The notes beneath the pieces are model-generated. The model saw only the letters and a program-made list of their open reading frames with translations, was not told where the DNA came from and did no database searches. DNA of 64,000 bases from Streptomyces violaceusniger Tu 4113 (GTDB taxonomy: Bacteria; Actinomycetota; Actinomycetes; Streptomycetales; Streptomycetaceae), in contig NC_015957.1 of assembly GCF_000147815.2 (NCBI RefSeq), positions 5,766,001 through 5,830,000 on the forward strand, in the 5' to 3' direction. Position 1 is the stretch's first letter; the number at the start of each line of letters is the position of its first letter. The position numbers and the translations under genes were made by a program. Shown here one piece after another: positions 43,602 through 51,775 of the stretch.

Positions 43602-45587
43602 TCAGGCGGTTTGAGAGGGCTCAGCGACTTCGGCGGTCTCGGCCGCCTCGGCCGCCTCGGCGATGAATGTGTCGAGCACCCCGTCGGCGATGCGCACCGG
43701 CCCCTCGGGGCGGGTCTCGCCCGGGATGGTGCGGATCTCCCCGGCGCGCTTCGCGTCCGACGCCGCCTCGGCGAACCACTGTGCGGCCTCGGCCTCGTGG
43801 CCGTCGAGACGGGCGCCCAGCGCGTCCAGGGTGCGCTCGAAGGCGCTCCCCCACAGCGACAGCGCGTCCAGCCAGGGCGCGGAGTCCGCCACGAATCCCG
43901 GGTCGGTGACACCGGTCCGGACGCGCTCCGGGGCGGTGGCGAGCAGCCGGGCGTACGGGCGCAGATCCCGCAGGGCCGTTCGTTCGTGCCCCGCCTCCCA
44001 GGCGGTGCGGAACCGGTCGAGCCGGGCGGCGAGTTCGGGGGCCTGCGGCTGCCAGGGTTCGGCGCCGAAAGTGGGCGCGAGATGCTGGGTGTCGAAGAAG
44101 GCCAGCAGAGAGCGAACGGTGGCGGCCGTACGGTCCGGACGCGCGCCGGAGCCGTCCCCGGCGAGGTAGCGGGCGGCGGCCCGCCAGGTGCGGTCGGCGT
44201 CGTAGCCGGTGTCGTTCCAGGCGAAGTCCGCCCCGCCGAAGAGGGCGACCTTGCTGGCGGCGGCCTGGTTCATCGGGTTGAGGACCAGGCCGGAGAGCTG
44301 CCGGTGCAGGCCGGGCTCGCGGGCGTCGTACGGAGCGAGCAGCAGTCGGCCCTCGGCCTGGCCGTAGTCGTTGACCGGGTAGTTGTCCCAGACGAAGACC
44401 TTCCGCCCCCATACGGCCGCGGCCCGCTCCGCGTCGGCGACGGTGATGCGTGGCGGCACCACGTCGGTTCCGGTCCACATCACCTCGACCCGCGCGTCCA
44501 GCCGCTCGCGCAGGACGCGCTTGTACGGGGTGTCGGTGACATCCCCGTACTCGGTCGGCACCATCTGGAGCGGCCTGGTGTCCGCCCGCTCGTCCAGGAA
44601 CTCCTTCTGCACCGCGTTGAGCAGGTCGGACTGCGCCTCGGCGGCCGCCTCCGAGGAGGGGTCTCCGTAAGTGGCCCGGTCGGCCTCGCAGTTCCAGCGG
44701 GTATAGCTGATGTCGTCCAGCGGCATGGAGAAGCTGCGCACCCCGAGGTCGTAGACCGCGTCCAGCTTGGCCTCCAGCGCGGCAATGTCGGCGGGGTCGC
44801 TGTAGCAGATGGAGTTCCCCGGGGAGACGGCGAAGGTGAACCGCACATGGTGGTCGGTGGCCTGCCGGACGAGCTCGCCGAGTTCGGCGAGTTTGGCGGC
44901 GGGATACGGCTCGCGCCACTTCTCCCGGTGGTAGGGGTCGTCCTTCGGCGCGTAGATGTAGGTGTTCATCTTGACGTCCCCGTAGAACGCCAGTTGGTCC
45001 ATGCGCTCGGCTTGGGTCCAGGGGCTTCCGTAGAAGCCCTCGATCACCCCGCGCAGCGGCATCAGCGGATGGTCCGCGACAGAGACGGACGCGATCGTCC
45101 GGTGGCCGGATACCAGCTGACGCAGCGTCTGCGCCGCGTAATACGTCCCGTCCGAGTCGGCGCCCGCGAGCGCCACCGAGGCGCGTCCCGCGGCGAGTGC
45201 GTAGCCCTCGGCGGGAAGCTCGCCGGGCACCCGGCCCCCGGCGGCCCGGAACGCCCGCACCACCCGTGCGTCGGTGATCCGGCCGACGGTCACGGTCAGC
45301 TTCGGCCCGGGACCGTCCTGGATCCGCGAAGCCCCCGCGCGGCGCAGCACGGAGGTGACGAGGTCACGTGTCGGACGGTCCACACCGTCCGCGACGACAA
45401 GGCGGACACGGGCGGGGACATGGACGTCCGCCCCGATGCGGGACATCTCCTGCGGGTGCGGGGTGACGAGCGGCAGCGGCCCGGGGGCGGTGGCCGCGGT
45501 GGCGGTGGCCGCGGTGGCGGGCAGCAGCAGGGCGAGGAGGGCGAACAACACCGTGAGGCTGGCCAGGGTGCTGGAGCGACTGCGCAT
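43602..45587 (-). CDS. Secreted GH84 beta-N-acetylhexosaminidase
   Basis: A 661-residue glycoside hydrolase family 84 enzyme, which removes N-acetylglucosamine (or related hexosaminide) from glycans by substrate-assisted catalysis. A signal peptide occupies about residues 1-33 (basic start MRSRSS, then LLALLLPATA). An N-terminal GH20b-like domain spans about 38-170. The catalytic barrel starts at LRGVIEGFYGSPWT (178-191), and the paired catalytic aspartates are D291-D292 in SMPLDDISY. ATG 45587 is preceded by GGAGAA at good spacing. The C-terminus is an unusual Glu/Ala-rich low-complexity tail (EAAEAAETAEVAE). It probably acts outside the cell on mucin, chitin-derived or cell-wall material. 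Confidence 0.93.
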   Translation of the reverse strand: MRSRSSTLASLTVLFALLALLLPATAATATAATAPGPLPLVTPHPQEMSRIGADVHVPARVRLVVADGVDRPTRDLVTSVLRRAGASRIQDGPGPKLTVTVGRITDARVVRAFRAAGGRVPGELPAEGYALAAGRASVALAGADSDGTYYAAQTLRQLVSGHRTIASVSVADHPLMPLRGVIEGFYGSPWTQAERMDQLAFYGDVKMNTYIYAPKDDPYHREKWREPYPAAKLAELGELVRQATDHHVRFTFAVSPGNSICYSDPADIAALEAKLDAVYDLGVRSFSMPLDDISYTRWNCEADRATYGDPSSEAAAEAQSDLLNAVQKEFLDERADTRPLQMVPTEYGDVTDTPYKRVLRERLDARVEVMWTGTDVVPPRITVADAERAAAVWGRKVFVWDNYPVNDYGQAEGRLLLAPYDAREPGLHRQLSGLVLNPMNQAAASKVALFGGADFAWNDTGYDADRTWRAAARYLAGDGSGARPDRTAATVRSLLAFFDTQHLAPTFGAEPWQPQAPELAARLDRFRTAWEAGHERTALRDLRPYARLLATAPERVRTGVTDPGFVADSAPWLDALSLWGSAFERTLDALGARLDGHEAEAAQWFAEAASDAKRAGEIRTIPGETRPEGPVRIADGVLDTFIAEAAEAAETAEVAEPSQTA

Positions 45588-45791
45588 GGGACATCTTCTC
45601 CGTGGCGTTCGGTGGCCTTCGGGGGCGGTGCGGTGCCGTGCGGTGTGCCGTGCGCGGTACGGGCCCCGGCGGGGGCTCGGCGCATCCCTACCCAGCGATG
45701 AGCGCGGATGATCGAGCCGGTCGCCGGTCGTCAGTTGCCGTGCGGGTCGGGTGGTTCGAGAGCCGGGCGCCAGGCCGGACCGACGTGCCCG

Positions 45792-46241
45792 TCAGTCCTC
45801 GAGCAGCGCGTCGATCACACGACCGAAGAGCAGACGGCCGGACCAGACCGTGGGCGGGTCGAACAGCCGGGGCAGCCCCCGTAGCCGCGCCTCCTCGCGC
45901 CACACCACCTCGGACCCGCCGTCGCGGGGGCGCACCTCGATCTCGGCCCATCCGAGGACCACCGAGCCGCGCTTCTCCAGCCTGCAGATGCCGGGAGTGT
46001 CACCGGCGGGCAGGTCACCGGCGGGTGGGTCCCAGCGCACGACCTCCATGGGGTCGTCGAATCCGGCGCGGCCGACGCCGGTGCGCACCACGACCATGGT
46101 GCCCACGCGGGTCGGCCCCGCCGGACGGACGGTGACGCCGCTCAGCGGCACATGGGCGCCGTGGCGCGGCCAGTCGGTGAGCCGTCGCCAGGTCTCGCCG
46201 ACGGGCAGAGGGGTGCGCCGCTGGATACGGAAGTGGGCCAC
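45792..46241 (-). CDS. SRPBCC/START-like ligand-binding protein
   Basis: A 149-residue protein of the SRPBCC (polyketide cyclase/dehydrase-like) fold, a helix-grip barrel that binds hydrophobic ligands. Visible features are the opening FRIQRRTPLPVGETWRRLTDWPRH, given here in part only as the typical strand-helix start, the central beta strands GTMVVVRTGVG and VVLGWAEIEV, and a C-terminal helix SGRLLFGRVIDALLED. GTG 46241 gives the usual family length, but no clear ribosome site is present; ATG 46289 (about 16 residues longer) is an alternative. It runs divergently from the GH28-like gene. Ligand and role are unknown. Confidence 0.75.
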   Translation of the reverse strand: MAHFRIQRRTPLPVGETWRRLTDWPRHGAHVPLSGVTVRPAGPTRVGTMVVVRTGVGRAGFDDPMEVVRWDPPAGDLPAGDTPGICRLEKRGSVVLGWAEIEVRPRDGGSEVVWREEARLRGLPRLFDPPTVWSGRLLFGRVIDALLED

Positions 46242-46275
46242 AGCGGGATCGTAGGTGATCGGCGGCCGGAGGCCA

Positions 46276-46303
46276 TTGACAGCTCGCATCCGCCTGTTAC
46301 TTT
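46276..46303 (+). promoter_or_regulatory. Candidate vegetative-type promoter for the GH28-like gene
   Basis: TTGACA at 46276-46281 is followed after 16 bp by TACTTT at 46298-46303. The -35 is a perfect consensus match; the -10 is weak. It would give an mRNA leader of about 135 nt containing the 46383 operator. Confidence 0.45.
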
Positions 46304-46382
46304 CCACAGAGGAGAGAGATCCTACCTTTCCTGGCCCGTATCGAGAAATACCGCCCCAACAAGGGGATCGCTGCAGGTCAAA

Positions 46383-46396
46383 TAGGTCCAGACCTA
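46383..46396. promoter_or_regulatory. DasR/chitinase-type operator upstream of the GH28-like gene
   Basis: TAGGTC-CA-GACCTA is a perfect inverted repeat with 6-bp arms. Its core GGTCCAGACC matches the repeat in Streptomyces chitinase promoters and is one base from the DasR core GGTCTAGACC. It lies 48 bp before the start codon. Control by an amino-sugar-responsive GntR-type regulator or a chitinase-type regulator is inferred. Confidence 0.55.
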
Positions 46397-46443
46397 ACAA
46401 CACGTCGGATCTCCACAGCTCCACAGGAGAAGGAGAACGAAAG

Positions 46444-47976
46444 ATGAAGAGACTCGCCGCAGGCGCGGCGCTCGCACTCGCCGCCGTCTTCGGGTTATCG
46501 CAGGTGCCCCAGGCGACCGCCGCCCCCGCACAAGAGGAGGCCGCCACCGCGGCCCCGGTGTTCAGCGTGATGGACTACGGCGCGAAGGCCGACGGTTCGA
46601 GCAATGACTCCGCCGCCATCGAGAAGGCCATCACGGCGGCCAACAGCGCCGGGGGCGGGATCGTCCGCTTCCCGTCGGGACAGTACAAGTCCAAGAACAC
46701 CGTCCACCTCAAGAGCGAGGTGACCATCCAGCTCGACTCCGGGGCCACCATTCTCGGTTCGAGCGCGGACACCTACGACAAGGCCGAGTCCAATCCGAAC
46801 GACGACTACCAGGACTACGGCCACAGCCACTTCCACAACGCGATGTTCTACGGCGACAAGCTCACCGACATCGGGTTCACCGGCTCGGGAACCATCGACG
46901 GCGCGGGCAACCTCATCACCGGAAACCCCGACTCCGGCGAGGCAGACAAGATCATCTCTCTGACCCGCTGCGACGGGCTGACCCTCGACGGGATCACCCT
47001 GCGGCGCGGTGGCCACTTCGCGGCCCTCATCAACGGCTGCAAGAACGTGACCTCGGACCATCTCACCATCGACACGGCGAGCGACCGCGACGGCTGGAAC
47101 ATCATCAGCACCACCAATGTCACGGTCACCAACGCCAATATCGCCGCCAATGACGACGCGCTCGTCTTCAAGAGCGACTACGCCCTAGGCGCCAAGCTGC
47201 CCAACGGCCATGTGCGGGTGACCGATTCACATCTCTCCGCGAAATGCTGCAACGCCCTGATGTTCGGCTCCGAAACCTGTGGTGACTTCACGGACTACGT
47301 CTTCCAGGGCATCACCATCACCGGTGCGGACAAGTCCGGGCTCGGCATGGTCTCGATGGACGGCGCCAACATCTCCGATGTGCACTACCGCGACATCACC
47401 ATGACCAATGTGCACTCTCCCATCATGCAGAAGATCGGGACGAGAAAACGGTGCGGGGGAAATCCGGGAGTCGGCCACATCAGCGACATCACCTACGACA
47501 ACATCACCGGCGCCGGTAACACCCCCTCCTTCAGCCCGACGCTCTGGGGCGAGTCCGGTGGCAATCACATCAGCGGTGTGACCTTCAGCCACGTCAATCT
47601 CACCCTGCCCGGCGGCAACGGCACCATGTCCACCGGTGTTCCCAGCAACGACTCCGGCGACTACAACCCGAAGAGCATCGGCACCCGTCCCGCCTTCGGC
47701 TGGTATCTGCACAACGCGGACCACATCACGTTCAACGACAGCTCGGTCAAGTTCGCCAAGAACGACGGCCGTCCGGCGGTCATCGCCAACTCCGGGACCG
47801 CGCTCCGCTTCAACCGCTTCACGGCACAGCGCGGCAGCGACAGCCCGGCGGACGTGATCCTCCAGAACGTGTCCGGCTACTGCCTCGCGGACAGCGCCAA
47901 CACCTCCGGCGGCGCGCTGCGGGTGAGCACCAGCGGATCCAGCGAGGACTGCTCGTCATCACGACGCCCGTCATGA
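46444..47976 (+). CDS. Secreted GH28-like parallel beta-helix hydrolase
   Basis: A 510-residue secreted protein. The signal peptide is about residues 1-27 (MKRLAAGAALALAAVFGLSQ, then ...QATAA). The mature part opens with the pectate-lyase/GH28 entry motif FSVMDYGAKADGSSNDSAAI (about 40-59), followed by right-handed beta-helix coils. The GH28 acid pair is present as ANDDALVFKSD (D237-D238). The GHG and RIK catalytic motifs of classic polygalacturonases are not seen; GSETCGD occurs in their place, as in exo-acting or non-pectin GH28 relatives. ATG 46444 follows AGGAGAAGGAG. The substrate is uncertain: pectic or another acidic or amino-sugar polysaccharide. An in-frame gene remnant follows the stop. 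Confidence 0.88.
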   Translation: MKRLAAGAALALAAVFGLSQVPQATAAPAQEEAATAAPVFSVMDYGAKADGSSNDSAAIEKAITAANSAGGGIVRFPSGQYKSKNTVHLKSEVTIQLDSGATILGSSADTYDKAESNPNDDYQDYGHSHFHNAMFYGDKLTDIGFTGSGTIDGAGNLITGNPDSGEADKIISLTRCDGLTLDGITLRRGGHFAALINGCKNVTSDHLTIDTASDRDGWNIISTTNVTVTNANIAANDDALVFKSDYALGAKLPNGHVRVTDSHLSAKCCNALMFGSETCGDFTDYVFQGITITGADKSGLGMVSMDGANISDVHYRDITMTNVHSPIMQKIGTRKRCGGNPGVGHISDITYDNITGAGNTPSFSPTLWGESGGNHISGVTFSHVNLTLPGGNGTMSTGVPSNDSGDYNPKSIGTRPAFGWYLHNADHITFNDSSVKFAKNDGRPAVIANSGTALRFNRFTAQRGSDSPADVILQNVSGYCLADSANTSGGALRVSTSGSSEDCSSSRRPS

Positions 47977-48315
47977 CCGACGGCAGTTGACCACACCCCC
48001 CGTCACCCCCGCCACCGGCGGCGCAGCCTGGTGGCGTGCCGGGGGGCTGGTGCCGGCCGTCGTCCTCGTGGTGGTCGGGGCGGGCAGCGGTTCCCGGCCA
48101 CCGGCACCCGACCCTTCCGGGTCGGTGACTGGTCGGACGTACGGGTCCGGCAGCAAGGTCCGCGGATGACCGTGTCGGTGGACGACCGTCGGGTGGTGGG
48201 CTTCACCGACCGGGAACGCCCGTACGCGGCGGGGAGTGTGGGCGCCTACACCGAGGACGCCCGGGCGGAGTTCCGCGACATCACCGTCCCCGGGGAGCCG
48301 TCGGACCCCTCGTGA
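47977..48315 (+). pseudogene. Remnant of a secreted glycan-binding/hydrolase domain
   Basis: There is no intact gene between the GH28-like stop and the HelD gene. In the same frame as the GH28-like gene, about 48112-48300 encodes a convincing domain end: FRVGDWSDVRVRQQG, MTVSVDDRRVVGFTDRE and AGSVGAYTEDARAEFRDITV. This resembles the C-terminal strands of ConA-like/DUF1080-type domains. The preceding 130 bases encode only Arg/Gly-rich non-protein-like sequence, and there is no good start or ribosome site. A second frame (about 47987-48100) shows a short hydrophobic stretch. It is best read as the decayed tail of a lost gene or domain. It overlaps the HelD 3' end by 70 bp on the other strand. 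Confidence 0.45.
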
Positions 48316-50588
48316 CCTGCCAGATCGGAGGGGTCGGAGGGGTCCGTCAGCTCGGACGGATCGGTCAGGTCGCGCAGCCCCTCCGGCAGCGGCCCGGTGT
48401 GTACCACGCCCAGCCGCTGGGTGGCCCGGGTGAGCGCCACATAGAGGTCGCTGGTGCCGAACTCCCCGGGCTCGGCCACGATCACCGTGTCGAACTCCAG
48501 CCCCTTGGCCTGCCGGGGGCCGAGCAGCACCACCGCGCTGGTCAGGTCCGGCGACCGGCCGGTGGACGCCTCCGGGAGGGCTGCTGACAGCGCGTCATGG
48601 CGGTCTCCCGGGGCGATCACCGCGAGACGGCCCTCGGCGCGGGTCTCCCGCGCCACGGCGGCGGCCACCGCGCCGGGCAGATCGCCGGTGTGCTCCGCCC
48701 AGGGCCGCACCCCCGTGGCGCGGACCGAGCGCGGCGGCTGGAAGGCGGGGTCGACGGTGCGGGCCACCCGCGCCGCGATCTCCATGATCTCGGTGGGGGT
48801 GCGGTAGTTGACGCCGAGCCGGGTGTGCTCCCAGCGGTCGCCCACGTACGGCTCCAGGATCGAGGACCAGGAGCCGCAGCCGCCCGGTTCCGCGGTCTGC
48901 GCCGGGTCGCCGACCAGTGTCATCGAACGGGTCGGGCTGCGCCGCATCAGCAGCCGCCACGCCATCACGGACAGCTCCTGGGCCTCGTCCACGATGATGT
49001 GGCCGAAGGCCCAGGTGCGGTCGGCGGCGGCGCGTTCGGCGGCGCTGCGGTGGTCGCGCTCCTCGGACCGGTCCGCCAGCCGTTCGGCGTCGATGAGGTC
49101 ATGGGCGGCCAGCACCTCCGACTCCTCGTCGTCGCGGTCCTCGAACTCCAGGGTGCGGGAGCCGTAGGAAAGGTCGAGCACGCCCTGGGCGTAGTCGATG
49201 CGCTCCTGGCGCTCGGCCTCCGCGGCGGCGCGGGCCGCCGAGTCGTCGTGGCCGAGGAGTTCGGCGACCTCGTCCAGCAGCGGGACGTCGGCGGGGGTCC
49301 ACTCGCCGTCGGCGCGGCGGATCGCGGCGGCGTCGGCGTCGGAGAGATGGACGGGGTCGCTGAGGAAGTCGGCCACGAGCTGCTGCGGGGTGAGGGCCGG
49401 CCACAGTTGCTCGATGGCGGCGTGCACCTCGGGGTTGACCGCGATCGCCTTGCCGAGCTGGGCGACGTCGTCCGCGCCGAGGAGGTTGGGCCCGCCGTAG
49501 GGGTCCGCGCCGATCCGGTCGACGAGCTGATCGGTGAGGTCGTCGATGATGCGGAACGCGAAGTGCGGACGGGCGAGGTTGTGCGGCAGCCCGGTCTCCC
49601 GGGCCTTGTGGCCGGCCTCGGACGCGATGTCCCGGTCCAGCACCAGTTCGCCGTCGTCGTGGTCGATCACGATCGCGGGGTCGGGCAGCGTCTGCCGGTC
49701 CCGTACGAAGCGGGCCAGGACATCCGCCATTTCCGCGCGGCCCTTGACCTCGGCGGCCTCGGGGGTGTCGGTGCCGGTGGCCGTCACCCCGGGGAAGAGC
49801 TCACCGAGCGTGGCGAGGAGCACGCCCGTCTCGCCGAGCGAGGGCAGCACCTCTCCGATGTAGCCGAGGAACGCCGGGTTGGGCCCGACGATCAGCACCG
49901 CGCGACGGGCCAGCAACTCCCGCTGCGCATAGAGCAGATACGCGGCGCGGTGCAGCGCGACGACGGTCTTCCCGGTGCCGGGGCCGCCCTCGACGACGTG
50001 GACGCCGTGGTGCGGGGCGCGGATGATCTGATCCTGTTCGGCCTGGATGGTCTGCACGATGTCGTGCATCCGGCCGGTGCGCGCGGCATCGAGGGCGGCG
50101 AGCAGTACGGCGTCCGCGTCGGACCCCTCATGCCCGGTCCGTATGGTGTCCGCGAGATCCAGGATCTCGTCGTGCAACCCGGTGACCCTGGGGCCCTCGG
50201 TGGTGATGTGGCGCCTGCGACGCAGCCCCATGGGAGTGTGCCCGGTGGCGAGATAGAACGGACGCGCCACATCGGCACGCCAGTCGATGACCAGCGGGGT
50301 GCGGTCCGCGTCATCGCGCCGGATGCCGATGCGGCCGATGTGGTGGTCACGGCCGTCGCGGAACAGCAGCCGGCCGAAACACAGCCCCCGCTCCCCCGAC
50401 TCGAACGCGGCGAGCAGACCGGACCGCTCGGCCACCAGCACATCACGCTCCAGCCGAGCCTGGTAGGTGGTGCCCTCCAAGGACAGTGCTTCGGTCACCG
50501 ACTCCTCGGCTCGTGCCCTGAGCTCGGCGAGGCGCCCGTTGAGCAGATCAAGGAATTCTTGCTCACGGCCCCATTCCTCGTTTGACAA
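48246..50588 (-). CDS. helD: HelD-type RNA polymerase recycling ATPase (UvrD/Rep-like)
   Basis: A 780-residue superfamily 1 helicase-like ATPase of the HelD group. It binds RNA polymerase and uses ATP to free stalled or post-termination complexes; some Streptomyces relatives also displace rifamycins. The N-terminal helical arm is residues 1-65 (EEWGREQEFLDLLNGRL and following). Walker A is GGPGTGKT at 201-208. Walker B is IIVDEAQE near 550, followed by GDPAQTAEPGG. The late helicase motifs are GVNYRTPTEI, AKGLEFDTVIV and LYVALTRA. TTG 50588 is chosen because GGGAG lies 6 nt upstream. The last 39 residues, rich in Asp, Pro and Ser, look non-native because they are read through the antisense of the neighbouring gene remnant. 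The upstream DNA is conspicuously AT-rich, as for a promoter. Confidence 0.92.
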   Translation of the reverse strand: MSNEEWGREQEFLDLLNGRLAELRARAEESVTEALSLEGTTYQARLERDVLVAERSGLLAAFESGERGLCFGRLLFRDGRDHHIGRIGIRRDDADRTPLVIDWRADVARPFYLATGHTPMGLRRRRHITTEGPRVTGLHDEILDLADTIRTGHEGSDADAVLLAALDAARTGRMHDIVQTIQAEQDQIIRAPHHGVHVVEGGPGTGKTVVALHRAAYLLYAQRELLARRAVLIVGPNPAFLGYIGEVLPSLGETGVLLATLGELFPGVTATGTDTPEAAEVKGRAEMADVLARFVRDRQTLPDPAIVIDHDDGELVLDRDIASEAGHKARETGLPHNLARPHFAFRIIDDLTDQLVDRIGADPYGGPNLLGADDVAQLGKAIAVNPEVHAAIEQLWPALTPQQLVADFLSDPVHLSDADAAAIRRADGEWTPADVPLLDEVAELLGHDDSAARAAAEAERQERIDYAQGVLDLSYGSRTLEFEDRDDEESEVLAAHDLIDAERLADRSEERDHRSAAERAAADRTWAFGHIIVDEAQELSVMAWRLLMRRSPTRSMTLVGDPAQTAEPGGCGSWSSILEPYVGDRWEHTRLGVNYRTPTEIMEIAARVARTVDPAFQPPRSVRATGVRPWAEHTGDLPGAVAAAVARETRAEGRLAVIAPGDRHDALSAALPEASTGRSPDLTSAVVLLGPRQAKGLEFDTVIVAEPGEFGTSDLYVALTRATQRLGVVHTGPLPEGLRDLTDPSELTDPSDPSDLAGHEGSDGSPGTVMSRNSARASSV

Positions 50589-50673
50589 TTCGACTCCCGC
50601 CGGGATACGATGACTTCATCAGGTTTCCGTATGCCATAAATTCATTAGCACATGGAAATCCCCAATATACGCT
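50589..50673 (-). promoter_or_regulatory. AT-rich promoter region of the HelD gene
   Basis: This stretch upstream of the TTG start is much more AT-rich than its surroundings. On the minus strand it contains several -10-like hexamers (TATATT, CATACG, GTATCC), and no single promoter can be picked out. I looked for the inverted repeat known as the rifamycin-associated element and did not see it. Confidence 0.4.
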
Positions 50674-50713
50674 GAGAAACGCCCCGGCCGTCAAGGCAGC
50701 CGGGGCGTTTCTC
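50674..50713. terminator. Strong 15-bp hairpin between HelD and MDR oxidoreductase genes
   Basis: GAGAAACGCCCCGGC pairs perfectly with GCCGGGGCGTTTCTC around a 10-nt loop (50689-50698). It starts 12 nt past the stop of the minus-strand oxidoreductase and so should end that transcript before the HelD promoter. On the plus strand it is followed by a TGTTTT run, so it could work in both directions. Confidence 0.8.
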
Positions 50714-50725
50714 TGTTTTATGGCC

Positions 50726-51685
50726 TCATATCACCTGGATGACGTGTTTGCCGCGGACGCCGCCGGCTTCCATGGCGCGGTGGGCCGCCCCCACGCCGGA
50801 GAGCGGATGGACGGTGTCGATGACCGGCCGGATGGCCCCCTTCTCCACATACGCGGCAAGGTCCGCGAAGAGCTGGTGCAGGGGATCGCCGGTGAAGATC
50901 CGCACCCGCCGTGAGCCGTGCACGGTGGAGAGGAGAACGGAGCCCAGTGAGGACAGCGGGCGGTCGGTGTCGTAGGCGATGGCCACCATGCGCCCACCGG
51001 GCGACAGCAGCCCGCGGTAGGCGCGAAGCTCGGTGCCCACCGTGTCCAGCACCGCGTCGAAGGGCCCGAGGGCGGCCGGGCCGGTGGTCCGGTAGTCATA
51101 CGCCTCATCGGCTCCGAGCTCCCGGACCAGGTCGAGCGTCTTCGCCCCGGCGAGCGCGGTGACATGGGCGCCGAGCGCGTGTCCGAGCTGCACGGCGACG
51201 CTGCCGACACCGCCGGCCGCGCCACGCACCAGCAGCCGCTCGCCGCTCCGCAGACCGATCTTGTCGCGCAGCGCCGTGATGGCCGTGGTGCCGACGGCGG
51301 GCAGGGCCGCGGCCCGGACCAGATCGATGCCGTCGGGGGCGAAGGAGAGCTGACGGGGCCGGACGGCCACGTACTCGGCGGCCGCCCCGAACGTCCAGTG
51401 CGGCATCACCCCCCACACCCGGTCGCCCACCGCGAGATGGCGCACTGCGGAGCCCACCTCGGCGATCTCCCCGGCGATGTCGACGCCGGTGCCCTGGGGG
51501 AACTTCCGTCCGGTCACCAGCTTCGCCTTGCCCGCCCGGCCCGAGAGCTCGCCACCGTTCACGCTCGTGGCGTGCACCCGCACCAGCACTTCCCGCGGAC
51601 CGGCCACCGGCTTGGGCAGCGTGCCCTCGTACAGCACCTCGGGAGGTCCGTACCGGTCGTACCGTGCCGCGCGCATCTCACTCAT
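50726..51685 (-). CDS. MDR-family NAD(P)H-dependent oxidoreductase (quinone reductase-like)
   Basis: A 319-residue medium-chain dehydrogenase/reductase of the zinc-independent quinone oxidoreductase type. The GroES-like domain occupies about residues 1-120 (YGPPEVLYEG, VHATSVNGGELSGR, GTGVDIAGEIAEVG). The Rossmann domain carries the cofactor loop RGAAGGVGSVAVQLG (about 150-164), with AxxGxxG in place of the classic GxGxxG. Structural and catalytic zinc cysteines are missing. ATG 51685 (MSEMRAARYDRYG) is chosen from closely spaced starts; ATG 51694 is an alternative sharing the AAAGGGA site. It is divergent from a TetR gene, suggesting induction by a small electrophile or quinone ligand (inference). 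Confidence 0.9.
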   Translation of the reverse strand: MSEMRAARYDRYGPPEVLYEGTLPKPVAGPREVLVRVHATSVNGGELSGRAGKAKLVTGRKFPQGTGVDIAGEIAEVGSAVRHLAVGDRVWGVMPHWTFGAAAEYVAVRPRQLSFAPDGIDLVRAAALPAVGTTAITALRDKIGLRSGERLLVRGAAGGVGSVAVQLGHALGAHVTALAGAKTLDLVRELGADEAYDYRTTGPAALGPFDAVLDTVGTELRAYRGLLSPGGRMVAIAYDTDRPLSSLGSVLLSTVHGSRRVRIFTGDPLHQLFADLAAYVEKGAIRPVIDTVHPLSGVGAAHRAMEAGGVRGKHVIQVI

Positions 51686-51775
51686 CGCCCTCATCGTCCC
51701 TTTCGCACATCGGGGTTGCCGCCACGCTAATGCGCATAAAGGGTCGAACCGCCGGGTCGGCGTAAGGTGAGAAGC

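Noticed and set aside
47987..48169. Small membrane protein gene (60 codons) after the GH28-like gene
   Set aside because: It starts with TTG without a ribosome site and has one hydrophobic stretch, then low-complexity sequence. It is better explained as part of the decayed remnant.
50589..50725. Rifamycin-associated element upstream of HelD
   Set aside because: I found only AT-rich DNA and an unrelated terminator hairpin; no inverted repeat of the expected type.
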